NCBI RefSeq assembly: GCF_020740795.1
Contig: NC_067285.1
Coordinates: 36,589,318-36,653,317 of the forward strand
Reading direction: 5' to 3'
DNA: 64,000 nucleotides
Source: Apus apus
Lineage: Eukaryota > Chordata > Aves > Apodiformes > Apodidae
The position numbers were made by a program, and so were the translations under genes. Shown here piece by piece: positions 12,998 to 25,229 of this stretch (position 1 is its first letter; every line of letters begins with the position of its first letter). The notes below the pieces were generated by a model that saw only the letters and a list, made by a program, of their open reading frames with translations, was not told where the DNA came from and did no database searches.

Positions 12998-14454
12998 ACC
13001 TCCCCCGTTATCTCATACTCTTTGCATCATGCTGAAGTCTCACATCAGTTATACATCTGAGAATCCTCTGATTCTTCCAGGGGATGTGATACACTCAATC
13101 CCTGTGGTGCTTCTTGGCTGAGGAGTCTATGAAGTTATTTTGGAAATGAGTGTCTGCAACAGACTCAGTTCTTTCTGGGGTACCCTGTCACCACATAACC
13201 TGCTTTTCAAGACCTAGGCTGATGTTTCAGGCATTTATGGGATGTTTTACCTGTTTCTACCACCAGGTAGACACTTCCACCATGGTGAGCACGTAATGGT
13301 GGCAGGTTTGTGGCAGCTCTCCAACATGGTCAATGTGCCAGGCCACACCTGGTCAGTATCCCAGCCACCACCCTCTGTTCCACCCTCTGAGACTTTACTC
13401 ATGTGGATCAGTTGATTATGGCACATTTTGCATCTGAGGGAAGAAATCTATTATCATTCCATGTTTGTAGCTTAGAAAAAAAGAAAAACATATGTACTGT
13501 CACGCTGTGTATGGTCTTAAAGCTTCCAACCCAGTGAGAAGCTGCTCATCCAGACTGTGGCCTGGTTCCTGGGGCTTCATCCCAGCAGTGACATTGGATC
13601 ATTATCCCTGGCTGGTCCAGTTCACAACCTCAGTTTTACTGCACTAAAGGGTTAAATAGCATTAGGGTTGTTGTGTCCATTAAGGCTGTGACTGAGCGAA
13701 GCACTTCAGTAAGCGTGCACTTAGCTAGTTTGGTTACCCCCAGCAATCCTTCCCTACCCAAACAATCTGGAATTCATAGGATATAACCTTTTACCATTTG
13801 CCTGCAGAGTCTTAAGTCACTGAAGTGACTCTACACCCCTGCTTATAAATACTTCTGGACAATGAACTCATGGGAATAGGTTGAAAGGTTTGAGATAAGC
13901 TGGGATTCAGGAGCTGTGTCGGGATAAAACCCCTTGCATATGTGCATCTAGAAAAACGTGCAAATAGCCATGATCACAGGCCTGGCTTCAAAGCCAGGGA
14001 AGGGTTTTGTGTGTCCCGGCCCCAAGATACTGACAATCCTCCTTCCTTTGTCCAGGTGGGTGGATATTGGCTGCCCCAGGCTCATAAAGCCCAAGAAAGT
14101 TGTCTGGTTTGGAGCTGTCCCCAGCAAGGTCAACCTGTTCTTGAAGACCTGCAGTCTGGAAACAAGGAAATAATGTCATGGATTAGCAGTTCTACCCCAA
14201 TAACCTTTCATGACTTAAACCCTTGAACTCAGGCTTCTAACATCCAGGAAACACTGACCATTCAGTCTGATTTTCCTCTAAGCCAGTTGATAAAGCAAAG
14301 AAAATAACTGCTGGGGTTGAGAGAAACACCAGGAGTGTTAAATAAAACGTTTGTATTTATTTCAGCAAGGTCTTTTGTCTGATTACCATGCTGCAAAATA
14401 CAAACACAAGAAAAATACTGTTAGAGGTGGAACCACAGCTGCAGGGAGGTGACC
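12998..14454. other. Intergenic DNA after the LTR
   Basis: Moderately AT-rich and without a recognisable gene. Parts of 13.0-13.9 kb could be decayed retroviral or older repeat sequence, but nothing identifiable remains. Confidence 0.4.
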
Positions 14455-14879
14455 CTGTGGAGGAGCTGGGAATGTTTAGTGTGAGGAAGAGGAGGCTGAG
14501 GGGAGACCTCATCAGTCTCTACAACTACCTGAAAGGTCATTGTAGAGAGGTTGGTGTTGGTCTCTTCTCACAGGTAATTAGCAATGGAACAAGAGGGAAG
14601 GGCTTCAAGCTGCACCAGGGCAGGGTCAGACTGGACATAGGAAACATTTTTTTCACAGCAAGAGTGGTCAGACCCTGGAACAGGCTGCCCAGGGAGGTGG
14701 TGGAGCCACCATCCCTGGATGTGTTTAAGGGTCGTTTGGATGTGGTGTTGGTGGATGTGGTTTAGGGGAGAATTTTGCAGAGCAGGGATGGTGGTTGGGC
14801 AATCAGGATGGATAATCAGGATGGTGATCCCAAGGGGCTTTTCCATCCTGAATGGTTCTATGATTCTATGATTCTATGA
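14455..14879 (+). mobile_element. CR1 LINE 3' fragment, distinct subfamily
   Basis: Runs from GTGGAGGAGCTGGGAATG to three ATTCTATG-type octamers. The body has CTCATCAGTCTCTACAACTA and GGAACAGGCTGCCCAGGGAG, unlike most other copies here, so it represents a different CR1 subfamily. Confidence 0.93.
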
Positions 14880-15636
14880 CCCAATATCCTGGCTGGCTTG
14901 ACTCAACAGTGCAGGGCTCCAGTGAGTGCTGGAGAAGCCAAAAGCACACTAGAGCACCTGAGGGACCACCACCTGGGGGAGATACCTGGCCATGAGCCCT
15001 CTATCTCACTCTGTAACCATTTGAATAATGAGGAGCCATTTTTTTGGTGTTAAGACAATTAAAAGAGTGTATCCTCTGAGTTACTGAGAGCAGCCCAGAG
15101 CAGACGTTATAGAGAACGTGTCCTTGCTCTAGATCTGCCCCGGGGCTGCAGGCCAGGTTTCAGCTGGAACCCGGGGTTCCTGCTTAAAGACATTTTTCAG
15201 TGTGCTTTAGGTAATTCCATGGGTTTGGAATTTGCATTTCACTGTACCCTGTTGAGGAGGAAGCGTCAACAATTTCTGTTCCTTTTCCATATAACCATGA
15301 TTATGTACATTTTAACATCCTTTGCGAGGTCAGAGCAGTATCTGGGGACACCACATGTCTGAGACTCAGCCTCTCAGGCCCTGTTTACTAGACATCTCCA
15401 GGAGTCTTTTTGTTGGTTTGTTTCTTATCAGGTCCATGTGCTTATGTGGAAATTTTCGTAAATACTTTTGCAGGATGATGCAAAGTAACCTGCAGATAGT
15501 TTGGGAGTCTCTGCATTCAGTAGTTCCATGCACCTCCGGATGTCAATTATCAAAACCAGATGTGCTTTATATCTCTACGTCTTGTATCAATGTCTATTTA
15601 AAGTTAAACTGAGAGCAATGGAAGCCAAGGAAGCAT

Positions 15637-15660
15637 GCTTTGATTTAAATAAATCAAAGC
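15637..15660. promoter_or_regulatory. Perfect inverted repeat containing two TCF/LEF motifs
   Basis: Two 11-bp arms, GCTTTGATTTA and TAAATCAAAGC, are exact reverse complements separated by two bases. Each contains the CTTTGAT core. The arrangement resembles that in the DKK1 promoter at 59518-59539. Confidence 0.5.
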
Positions 15661-16146
15661 GTATCACAGTCGTAGCAATTAATAATCCAAGGCTGGAGCA
15701 AACATGAAGAGTGGGAGAAATCTGTTCAGACAGGGTTGGTTTTGTTCCTTGCTGCTTTTTGAAAGATTTTTAGAAGCAGCAAGTCTTTGATTGAACTAGA
15801 TCAACTTCCAGAAAAATCCCTCAGCAACAACAGGTATTAGGAGGCTCCATCCAGGCAGCCTGAGCAAACAGCCTGTATAAATCAAGGCTGGGGGGTGGAT
15901 TTTAATGGTTCCTTATTTATGATCACAGAAAGCAACTCTTCACTCCAAGCATTCTCAGCATTAAATGCTAAAGCTCATCCAGGATGAGGTCTCAAGCTGT
16001 AATGATGTTACTTGCATCACGTATTAAGGAGCCACGACTCAAGTAATTGGGAGAGGGAGCAAACTTCAAATGGTACTGGAGCAGCAAAAACAATGTCTGG
16101 TTTTATTCCTCTTGAAGTCAGTATTTTGTGCGTGCTCAAGTGGAGG

Positions 16147-16190
16147 GCATCTTCTTCCCATCTTCTTCCCAGCTTCTTCCCACCTTCTTC
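16147..16190. repeat. Short CT-rich tandem repeat
   Basis: Four imperfect 12-bp copies of CATCTTCTTCCC. Confidence 0.8.
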
Positions 16191-16546
16191 AGCACACCAG
16201 AGGACCAACTCTGACCTGACTGAACTCCGTTGCCTAAAGAGGTATCACTGGAAGGGCCAAAACTTGACCAGCTTCTTTGGGAAATGGCAAGAGACCGTCC
16301 TGTTGAGAGGGCCCCAGTCTCCAACAGGGAGAGAAAAATTACTGGTGGAAAATGGTAGAAAGTTCAGCTTTACATTTGGAGGAGGTGAGAAGGTCTCATC
16401 TGATCTTGTACTGATAGATCTTGCTGTAATAGCAGAAGACACACAGTGCATTTCTAAAGAGAAAACATTTTCTTATCAAAAAGCTGAAAGGGTTGTTTGT
16501 TCTATGAATCCCATTTCTCTGTAGGTGGAATTAGTTTGGAACTAGG

Positions 16547-16729
16547 AATAGATAGATATAGATAGATATAGATATAGATATAGATACAGATATAGATACA
16601 GATTATATAGATGATATAGATATAGATTATATAGATGATATGGATGATATAGATATAGATGATATAGATGATGATAGATATAGATATAGATATAGATAGA
16701 GGTATAGATATAGATATAGATACAGATAC
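16547..16729. repeat. Complex TAGATA/GATATA microsatellite
   Basis: About 180 bases of interleaved GATA, GATATA, GATACA and GATGATATA units. Open frames rich in Tyr/Leu/Ser or Ile across it are artefacts of the repeat. Confidence 0.97.
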
Positions 16730-18413
16730 TTGTAAGCATCCCCCAGTGATTTGAAAGAATGGTTCAATGGCACCACTGATGTTTCAGCAGCACTTGAAGC
16801 CTGGCTTAGGAAAGACATTCTATCCAGAGGCCAAAATCCTGCTCTCTGCTGCATGCAGACAAGAAGGGCTCAACAGGATGCAAGTCAGGGTGGAGGTGTG
16901 AAGCAAGAAGCTCATGGCATTTCCTGCAAGCAGTGGGCTCCTCATGTTTTCCACAGCACAGAATTCTTTGTCCTTTTTCTCCTTTGCCAGCTCTGCTCAT
17001 TCTGAACATGGGAAAAAGAGCATTTCGTGTTCTTAGAGAGGGTGGCTAGATCAGAAACATTCACAAAAGCTGTTGGTGGCATAATATTGGTGAAAGCAGC
17101 ATTAAGAACTTAAAAAAAATAACTTATGGGGGTCAGAACCTTTTTTTTTTCCATCAAAAAATGTATCTTTGAGTTTATCCAATAATTTATGGCAATTGAA
17201 AAAAACTTTAAAAGCGGAGGAGTGGGTCCCCCACATTTTAACTTTATTTCTTCTTGCTTCACTTTTTGGGCCAAAAAGGACTTCTCTGCCTGATGCCAGT
17301 TCTGAAGACAAGTCATGACCTTGGCTGGCAAACATTGCACCCCCATTCTCCTTCAGGAGCAGCTCTTTGCTCACCTGTAGAGCCAGCACGGGGCATGGGA
17401 GCTGTTAGGGACTCCCTCGTGTGGATGCCATCATGGACCAGAACATGTTGCCCTTCTACTCACCACCAACCCCACCAGCAGCCCAGGGGGCTGGGGAGCC
17501 AACAGCAGCTTTTGGCCTCTTTTCAGCAGCCACTCAGAGCTCTGGTACTGATTATCTTTCTGAAGAAAAGCCACAGGTTTCTGCAAGGAACTTGTATCAG
17601 CGTTGAGACGACAGCTCGTGATGGAACTGGTCAGTTCAGAAAGACAAGCTGGCTTCAAGAGGAAAATGAAGGCAAAGCTCCCACCCTCTGCCTTAATTAC
17701 TTTCTGCTCCCATCCATAGGCCAGGGTTTGGCAGGCAAAAAGATGCAGTGAGGCAAGTGGAGACACTTTGTGTGTGAGGAGGAGGTAGCCCCCTCTAAGC
17801 CAGGAGATGATATATTGCTTGCAGAGCTGGCTGTGGAAGCAACGGCGCCGAAGGAAAGCTGGGAATCATCCCCCTGTCTCACTCCACTTCCACTGGAGTA
17901 GCTTCCCTTCTGCAAAACTGTGGCAAACCCTTTAGCTGCAAACATTGTGAATAAGTCGGTCAGACCTGGCAAGTTTTTGGGCAGACTGTAGGTACGTGGG
18001 TACGTGTCCCCCCAACCCCTTTGGGGTGGCTGTAGTTGTGCAGGATGGGACCATCCCTACCACTGAAATAAGGTGAGAAAAGATCTTGATCCTTGGTCAG
18101 GCTCTGCTGCCTTCCAGATCCTGAAATGACTGATAGCTTTCTGAGCAGATAAACGGGTGTGTGACATTTGCCTTGATTAATAAGTGATGCTAAATATGAG
18201 TGCCACTGGCACCCTAAGTTAGAGTCACTCCAGTTGTCTGCTTGTGGTGAAGGCTCTCAAACCAGGGGAAATACTTGATGAAAAAGCCATGAGTTTAATT
18301 GAGCCAACCCTGGCTGATCCAGGGGGACCTGTATCTCAAAGGGTTTACCATGGATGTTTGTTTTCTCTACTCCTTTTCATGAGAGGTAACTCCCAGCCAC
18401 ATGAGCTCAGCTT
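16730..18413. other. Intergenic unique DNA
   Basis: No gene recognised. Overlapping open frames at 17.25-17.97 kb lack recognisable features. Confidence 0.5.
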
Positions 18414-18722
18414 AGAATCCTAAGATTCCAGACTAGTCTGGAAGGGACACAATCTAACTCCAACTCCCCTGCATGGGCAGGGACACCTCCCACTAGACCA
18501 GGCTGCTCCAAGCCCCATCCAACCTGCCCTTCAACACTGCCAGGGATGGGGCAGCCACAGCTTCTCTGGGCAACCTGGTGTCTCACCATGCTCACAGTGA
18601 AGAATTTCTTCCTAATATTTAGCCTAAATCTCTCCTCTTCCAGTTCAAAACCATCACACCTTGTCCTCTTGCTCCATGTCCTTGTCAAAAATCCCTCCCC
18701 AGCTTTCCTGTAGGCTCCCTTC
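18414..18722 (-). mobile_element. CR1 LINE 3' fragment
   Basis: Starts GAATCCTAAGATTCCAGAC and continues through GGGACACCTCCCACTAGACC to CAGCTTTCCTGTAGGCTCCC. The 5' side is truncated early. Confidence 0.94.
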
Positions 18723-20476
18723 TTTTAATATTGTTGGAATACTTGAGGAATGCAACAGGATAGGGGATGTATCCTATAGCTACAATCTGCTGAGTCCCTG
18801 AAACCAAAATGCCCTTTGCTTTGTATTTCACTTACATTCTGGAAAAAGCAGATAGGGGGAGAAAACAAGGAAGAAACCTAGAGAACAGATAAAGTGAAAA
18901 ACATGCACTTTAAAAGGTGGAAGGGAATGATATAGAGACAACTACACAGAGCACATATTTGTGCTGCTGCCCACTGAGAGCTGCTCTGCTCTCCCCAGCT
19001 AGAAAAATAGGTTTATTTTTTTTTGTAAACTGTGTGCCTTGGACTAAAACAATATGATCTGAAGTACATATGTATTTATTTTTTACCCTAAATTAGCAAG
19101 CTGCTCTATGACCCTGGCACAGACCTTGCCAAATTCACAAAACCTCAACTTGAGCTCCAGGACTATGTGAAGGGTTTCTTTGAATGGTGCAGCATAAGCC
19201 CAAGGTCTGAGGAAGGTGTTAGAAGATGAATATTTCCTGCATAGATGAGGGATATAATCCATGGAAACTTTTGGCATCCTCCCTTAGCTCTGAAGTCTCA
19301 AAAAGGCTCCAGAAGAAGAAAGGCTGTTTGAGCGTGGGCCTGTTGACAGAGGGTTGGCTGAGTCTGCAGCCTCTGGAAGCATGAAGATCCTCGAAGGCCC
19401 TTAGGAATGGAGCTTGAATTTAATTTGCTGCTCTGAAGCATCTGTCTCAGCTTCGAGGAAATCACAGCCTGAGCAGGTTTGACACCTGTAAAATCCAGCA
19501 AGCCATGAACCAAGGTGATAGATAATGAAAGACATCACAAATAGTTACATCTGTAAAGGCTTTCTTACTTTTCACGTGGGACAGTGAGGTGGGTTTTGAG
19601 CTTCTGTGTGTACAGTGGTGGAAGTCAACAGAGACTTCATTTCTCCCTTTATTTTACTGGAAGAATAGCAAAAAGGACTGGAAAAAAACCCTGTTAATCA
19701 CAGAGCAAGTTTCCCTACAGGTGTCATCTTACATGGATAGAAGGAGCTGAACCAATGGTCTGGAAGAAATAAGAGGCTGCTTTTGTGTTGTGTGATGTTG
19801 ACTGTCACTGGGGAGTCCAGCCCAGGACTTGCTACTTAAACAATCTCCTTTTAGTGCCCTCACGAAGTCACTGGACAAGAGACTGAGCTTTTGTCAGCAG
19901 AGAACTGCAGGGTAGGAGAGGTCAGAGAGCTTGGCAGCAGCTAATCTGTGGTCTTCATTTTAAGCTTGATCAAAGATACAACTTAAAATAATTAAATCAC
20001 TGCAGCAAAGCCATGAAATTCATGGCCCAACGAGGTGCAAGGGCTGAGCCAGCCTTTCAAGAGTTTCTTGAACCACTCACCACCCATAAAACTGTAATTG
20101 TACCAAAAAGCTCTTTGTTTTCAAGTTCTTTCCAAAGCACGATAGGCCATGGAGTCTTAAAAACTTGCTCCAACCTTAACATTAAGAAAATGTGTACTTA
20201 AATCATGATGGGTAATGAAAAGTAAATCAGGACAAAAAAGCTGTGTGTGTTTTGTCCCCTCTCACAAATCTTGTGTCTTTCAAACCCTTACCTGTAGTTG
20301 CATCTTATGCTGGACAATCCCAGTGCTGGAACCTCTGGCCATGCTCAGCCTTGTGCCAGTGATGCAAATAGGATGCACTTAGGAGAAAGGCTCTTCAAAG
20401 ACTGGGATGGTTTAAATGTTGCCACCACAAAAAAGGACAGATGATCAGAGCACACCAAGAGGACTTTTCTTCTCTC
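18723..20476. other. Intergenic unique DNA
   Basis: AT-rich, no exon, repeat family or RNA gene recognised. Confidence 0.5.
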
Positions 20477-20835
20477 ACAGAATCGTAGAATGGTTTGGAT
20501 CATCTAGATCCAAATCCCTGCATGGGCAGGGACACCTCCCACTAGACCAGGTTGCTCCATCCAACCTGGCCTTGTACGATTCCAGCTTCTACAGCTTCCC
20601 TGGGCAACCTGGGCCAGTGTCTCACCACCTTCCCAGTGAAGAATTTCCTCCTAATATCCTTAATCTCCCCTCCTCCAGTTTTAATCCATCACCCCTTGTC
20701 CCATCCCTCCCTGCCCTTGTCCCAAGCCCCTCCCCAGCTTTCCTGGAGCCCCTTCAGGCACTGGAAGGTGCTCTAAGGTCTCTCTGGAGCCTTCTCTTCT
20801 CCAGGCTGAACAACCTCATCTCTGTCCCTCCAATG
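20477..20835 (-). mobile_element. CR1 LINE 3' fragment
   Basis: Starts ACAGAATCGTAGAATGG, contains two small internal deletions, and ends in the CTTCTCCAGGCTGAACAACC region. Carries the GGCACTGGAAGGTGCTCTAA subfamily signature. Confidence 0.94.
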
Positions 20836-22720
20836 CTCTCCTTCCAAAGGCAAAGAGCCATTAGTGGAATTTGGGGAGTAAACTGGCAGAACAGCTGCTC
20901 ACACCTTTGTTGAATGCTGCCTCTGAGGCAGAGGAAGTGGGATGTAACAGTGGCAGTGAGCACAGGAGGAACTGAATGTATGTGACTGCATTTTTGGCAA
21001 GCTACTCCTTGCAGTGCTGAAATAACTACCCCACAGGCTCACTGCCTTCTTTTATTACCAGTAATAAAGGCAAAGCAGTGCCCTGGGTTTAATTAATTAA
21101 TTTATTTTTGCATTGCTGTTTCCAGAAGGAAAACCAAACATCCTGCTTCCATGAATTAAACAGAGGGATCACACCTAGAGTCTCGTTTCTCCCATGTCGT
21201 TCCCTGCAGTTTTGACATCCATGAATTATCCCGTTGAAATGGGAGCTGGGAGGCAAAGTGGGGAGCACAGCAAAGAGATCAGGTGACTTTCTAGGAGAGA
21301 TGGAGCATGGACTGATTTTCCATCTCCAGCTGGATGCAGCTGTATTAAATGCCAGGCTATCTGGGGGGTTTGGATAGCTACCCATGCCAGCAATATTTTG
21401 GTGGTCAGTCAATAGGAGAATGAAATTCTTCCTGTGCTTAAATGGGATTGGTAGAGGTGGATAGAAATCCAGAAGGAAAGGAATGTCTCCCACTACAAAA
21501 AATGCTCTGGCTACATTTTGCTGAGGGCTTTCCCTACAGAATGGTACAAACACAACTTCCATGGCCTTGCACTGGGGGGAAAAAAAAAAAAAGTGGAGAA
21601 GCAGAAACATACTCTTAATTCTCATTTTTTTTGCTTAAATCTCAAAACAGAGGAAAGATGCTGACTAATAGGAAACTTTCAGCCCACCAGCTTTGTACTT
21701 GCCTCCAGCTTGCTCAGTGGAAGGGATGGGATTTTGCTTCTGTGAGAACAACACAGATTTAACACAGTTAAAAATCATATTCAACGTGTGAATTCAAGTC
21801 ACAATTCAACGTGTGCCACCAAAGCTGGGGCTGGAACTTCATCTCTTGCCAACCTTATCTGACCTCCACTCAACCGTTTCCCAAAGGCACTCCTAGGAAG
21901 AGGAAGGAAGGAAAGGGAGCCAAGCTTGGCCTCCTGAGCTCTGAGATGAGCTCTGTGTGTTCTGAAATACCCAACAATTGGCCGTATATTGGGCAATACA
22001 TGATGCAATATGTGGCGAGTGTGCTCACTCCCAGTAGCCTTGAAAAGCTGTGGGAAAGTTGTTTTAGGAAGGAAGTTCATCAAGAGAGAGTGATGGGTAC
22101 TCAGAAAGACCAGCTCCATGAGGCTGATGATCTCAGGTTCCCCTTTAGAGACAACACCAAGGGAGAAGAGGAGAGGACAGAAATCTGCCCCCTGCAGCAC
22201 ATCTGGTGGTAGCAAGTCCCCTTTATAACACGTGATGGAGGTTTTGCAAAATGATGTGCTCTCCCAGATGTTGGGGAGGAAAAAGAAAAAGTCAACAAAC
22301 ACAATCAAATTCAATCACACCGAATTCCTTCCTTCCTTTAGAGCATGGAGATGGTCTGCACCGGAGATAATTAAAAGGATCCTTTGTCCTGATGCTCTGC
22401 AACCTCTTCCCTTGGCCTATGACTGATTAAGAAGGGGTTATTTATTGTTGCTTATTAGTAGTAATATTATTTAGAGGCCAAACCACACCTTTTGTACAAA
22501 CAGCACCTTTTCCTGAAAAGCCAGAGTGGGCTGGCAGGCTGTTTCCTCCTTGTGTATTGAGCTCATCTTGAGTGCTGGGGGAAATTGGGCACTTGAGTTT
22601 ATTTTCACATTCTTTTATTCACGTTTGAAGTTTGCTCAGTTGGCTTTTCTTCCTTCCCCTGTCGGGTTTTCAATGAAATACCAAAATATTTGATCTAATT
22701 AAAGAGGCTCCTGCTCACTG
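20836..22720. other. Intergenic unique DNA
   Basis: No gene recognised. Two minus-strand open frames of about 170-180 codons (21625-21089 and 22314-21799) have no recognisable domain. At 22.40-22.70 kb an AT-rich patch contains AAACCACACC, a RUNX-type core. Confidence 0.5.
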
Positions 22721-22777
22721 CAGGGGAGGTGGACTAGATGGCTTTCCAAGGTCCCTTCCAACCTGTGATTCTATGAT
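22721..22777 (+). mobile_element. CR1 LINE terminal remnant
   Basis: Only the last 57 or so bases are present: CAGGGGAGGTGGACTAGATG through CCTTCCAACCTGTGATTCTA. A severely 5'-truncated insertion. Confidence 0.85.
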
Positions 22778-24756
22778 AGCATGTCCTCTCCTTTAAGCAG
22801 CCATGCCTGATGGTGTTTTCATCCAGCATGTCCTGTTTTCTCTTGCCACCCACCTTCAGTTTAATGAATGTGGTTTCAAATAGTTTTCATCTCCACGTTT
22901 GAAAATACGTCCATATCTTTCATGAAACATTCATGCTGGAATGTGATTGGGTTTGCTTTCTTCCATGCAACTCTCTTCCTTTATTCCCAGCAGTCTGTCC
23001 TGCCATTCCTTGAAGCCCAACGTGCCAGGAGAAGCTCAGTGCTTTTCCACTATTTTCTTTAGCTTGTTGGTTTGTTTCATATGATGTCCAAGTGAATTAT
23101 GGCCTTGCAAATGGTTGATCTTCATCTCTAACCTCTGGCCATACTCATGGCAGGTTGCCCACCCTGAAGCTATTTCCCAGCTCTGAGCACATCATTGCTG
23201 TCCTCCAGAAAGGAGGATGTGGAAGGACCCCCTGCTCTTTGTGCCATTGGACTGCAACTGATACAGTGTCTCAGCTGGAATCTGTGGCTCAGCCTTGTGC
23301 TTGGAGGCCCTTCAAGACCCTTCAAGGCTGCCATGGGAACGGATGTTCACACTGGGAAGGGTCTGACAAGCACTGGGCACCAACCAGGATACTCCACAGA
23401 ATTTCCCAGACCTTTGTAGTGGACACAAGCAGCTAAAACCAGCTTGCATCTCTCCTGTGGGGCCATACCTCACACCTCCTCACCCCACATCCACCCCCGG
23501 AGGGGTGAGGTGTGGTGGGACCCATCTCCCCACGTCTCCACCAGGGTCACTCTTTCAAGGTGATGAAGCATTTCTCTCCCCATCACCTCACATGGGGGTG
23601 GTGATGGGCTCCCTCCCCATCTCAGTGAGTGAATCCTGCTTTTAAACCAAGGCTTCCCCTCGTCAGCTCCCTGTCAGATGTTGCTCCACGCAGCTCCTGA
23701 ACGGGACTGACGTGCAGTTTAACCATCTTCTGGCCCTGGCAATTGCACAGACACCCAGACTACAAAAGAGTCACTTCAATGCAACGAGCTGCCAACCAGG
23801 CTCACGTCAAAAAGCCACCCTGCTCCAGGGATGAAGCCATGGCAAATAAACATTGCTGGGGAAATCTCTCTCCTTAAATAACACATTTAGAGAGCATCCA
23901 GATGTTGGCTTAACACTCGATGATTGTGGGAGAAAACAAAGCATGAAGGGCTGCATTTGGTTTGGTATGTGTGGGTTGTTTTTTTTTTTCCTCTCCTTGA
24001 TCTCATATATTGTGTGTGTGCAAACAGACTAGGCTAAAAAAGTACAGGGAACCCACAGAGATGTTTGTGTGCCAAGATATTTCTTGGTCCCTGAGAGCAG
24101 CTGGGTCCTGCCAGGATGGAGGGAGGAAGGTGGCCCTGCAAGAGGTGTGATCTACCATGCCAGGGACATGGCTGTGCCTTGGGATGGTCCCCATGGACCC
24201 AAATTGTTTCCAGGCTGGGTCCTTTCAAATTGTTGTGTTCCAGAAAATAGAGGACCACTTCAAACTGAGACCATGGACCCATCACTTCAAAAAGGTGAGC
24301 CAAGCAAGCCTGGCAGGCAGCTGGGAACGGGCAAGAGCAGGGACCCTTCCCCAGATCCCAGCAGCTCCATCCAGAAGAACCTGTGAATCTTTTAGAGAAG
24401 CTAGTTATGGTCCCAGGGAACAGCTCTGAGCAAGAGATATGTTTGGTAGTGAGGGGAAAGAACTTGTGTTTTAATGAGTCATTTCACAGCAAGATTTATG
24501 TAGAGGAAATCTGGCTGCTTAATCCAGACTTCCTCCTGGCATAACCTATTTTTTGCTTCCTCTTGTTCTTCTCTCTTCCTTTGTTCCTTGGGTGGGGGGA
24601 GGCCTCAGCATCCTACACAGCTCTGCCAGGGAGAGGCAAGAGTGGTTCCAGCTGGTGCTGCTGGAGGTCAGACCACCTTCCCACTCTGCTCCAGAGCTGG
24701 GCCAGCCTCACCTTCCCAGCTGTTTCTAGGCTTCCTAACCTTCCCCTGATGCTCTT
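22778..24756. other. Intergenic unique DNA
   Basis: No gene recognised. An imperfect hairpin-forming inverted repeat lies near 23470-23518. Confidence 0.5.
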
Positions 24757-25160
24757 GGAATCACGGGTCCCAGACTGGTTTGGATTGGAAGGGACATTAA
24801 AGACCATCCAGTTCCAACCCCCTGCATGGACACTTCCCACCAGCCCAGGCTGCTCCAAGCCCCATCCAACCTGCCCTTCAACACTGCCAGGGATGGGGCA
24901 GCCACAGCTTCCCTGGGCAACCTGGGCCAGGGTCTCACCACCCTCATAGTGAATAATTTCTTCCTAATGTCCAACCTAAATCTCCTCTCTTCAGTTTAAA
25001 GTATTTTCCCCTCATCCCATCCGTACATGCCCTTGTCCAAGGTTCCTCCCAGCTTTCCTGGAGCCCCTTCAGGCACTGGAAGGTGCTCTAAGGTCTCCCC
25101 AGAACCTTCTCTTCTCCAGGCTGAACAGCCCCAACTCTCTCAGCCTGTCTCCAGAGCACG
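24757..25160 (-). mobile_element. CR1 LINE 3' fragment
   Basis: Starts GAATCACGGGTCCCAGACTG and runs to CTCAGCCTGTCTCCAGAGCA. It directly abuts a sense-oriented CR1 tail. Confidence 0.94.
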
Positions 25161-25172
25161 GGCATTGCAACA

Positions 25173-25229
25173 AGATGATCCTTAAGATCCCTTTAAACCC
25201 AAACCCCTCTGGGATTCTGTGATTCTATA
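25173..25229 (+). mobile_element. CR1 LINE terminal remnant, opposite orientation
   Basis: AGATGATCCTTAAGATCCC through GGGATTCTGTGATTCTATAC is the 3' end of a sense CR1 lying about 12 bases after the reverse copy. One insertion probably landed inside or beside the other. Confidence 0.85.

Larger units (their letters stand above)
14880..16546. other. Intergenic DNA with a possible regulatory patch
   Basis: Unique sequence, no gene recognised. It contains the TCF/LEF inverted repeat at 15637-15660 in a unique AT-rich surrounding (about 15.45-15.70 kb) that could be a conserved element. A four-copy 12-bp TTCTTCCC-type run lies at 16147-16190. A 170-codon open frame from 16012 has no recognisable domain. 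Confidence 0.5.
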
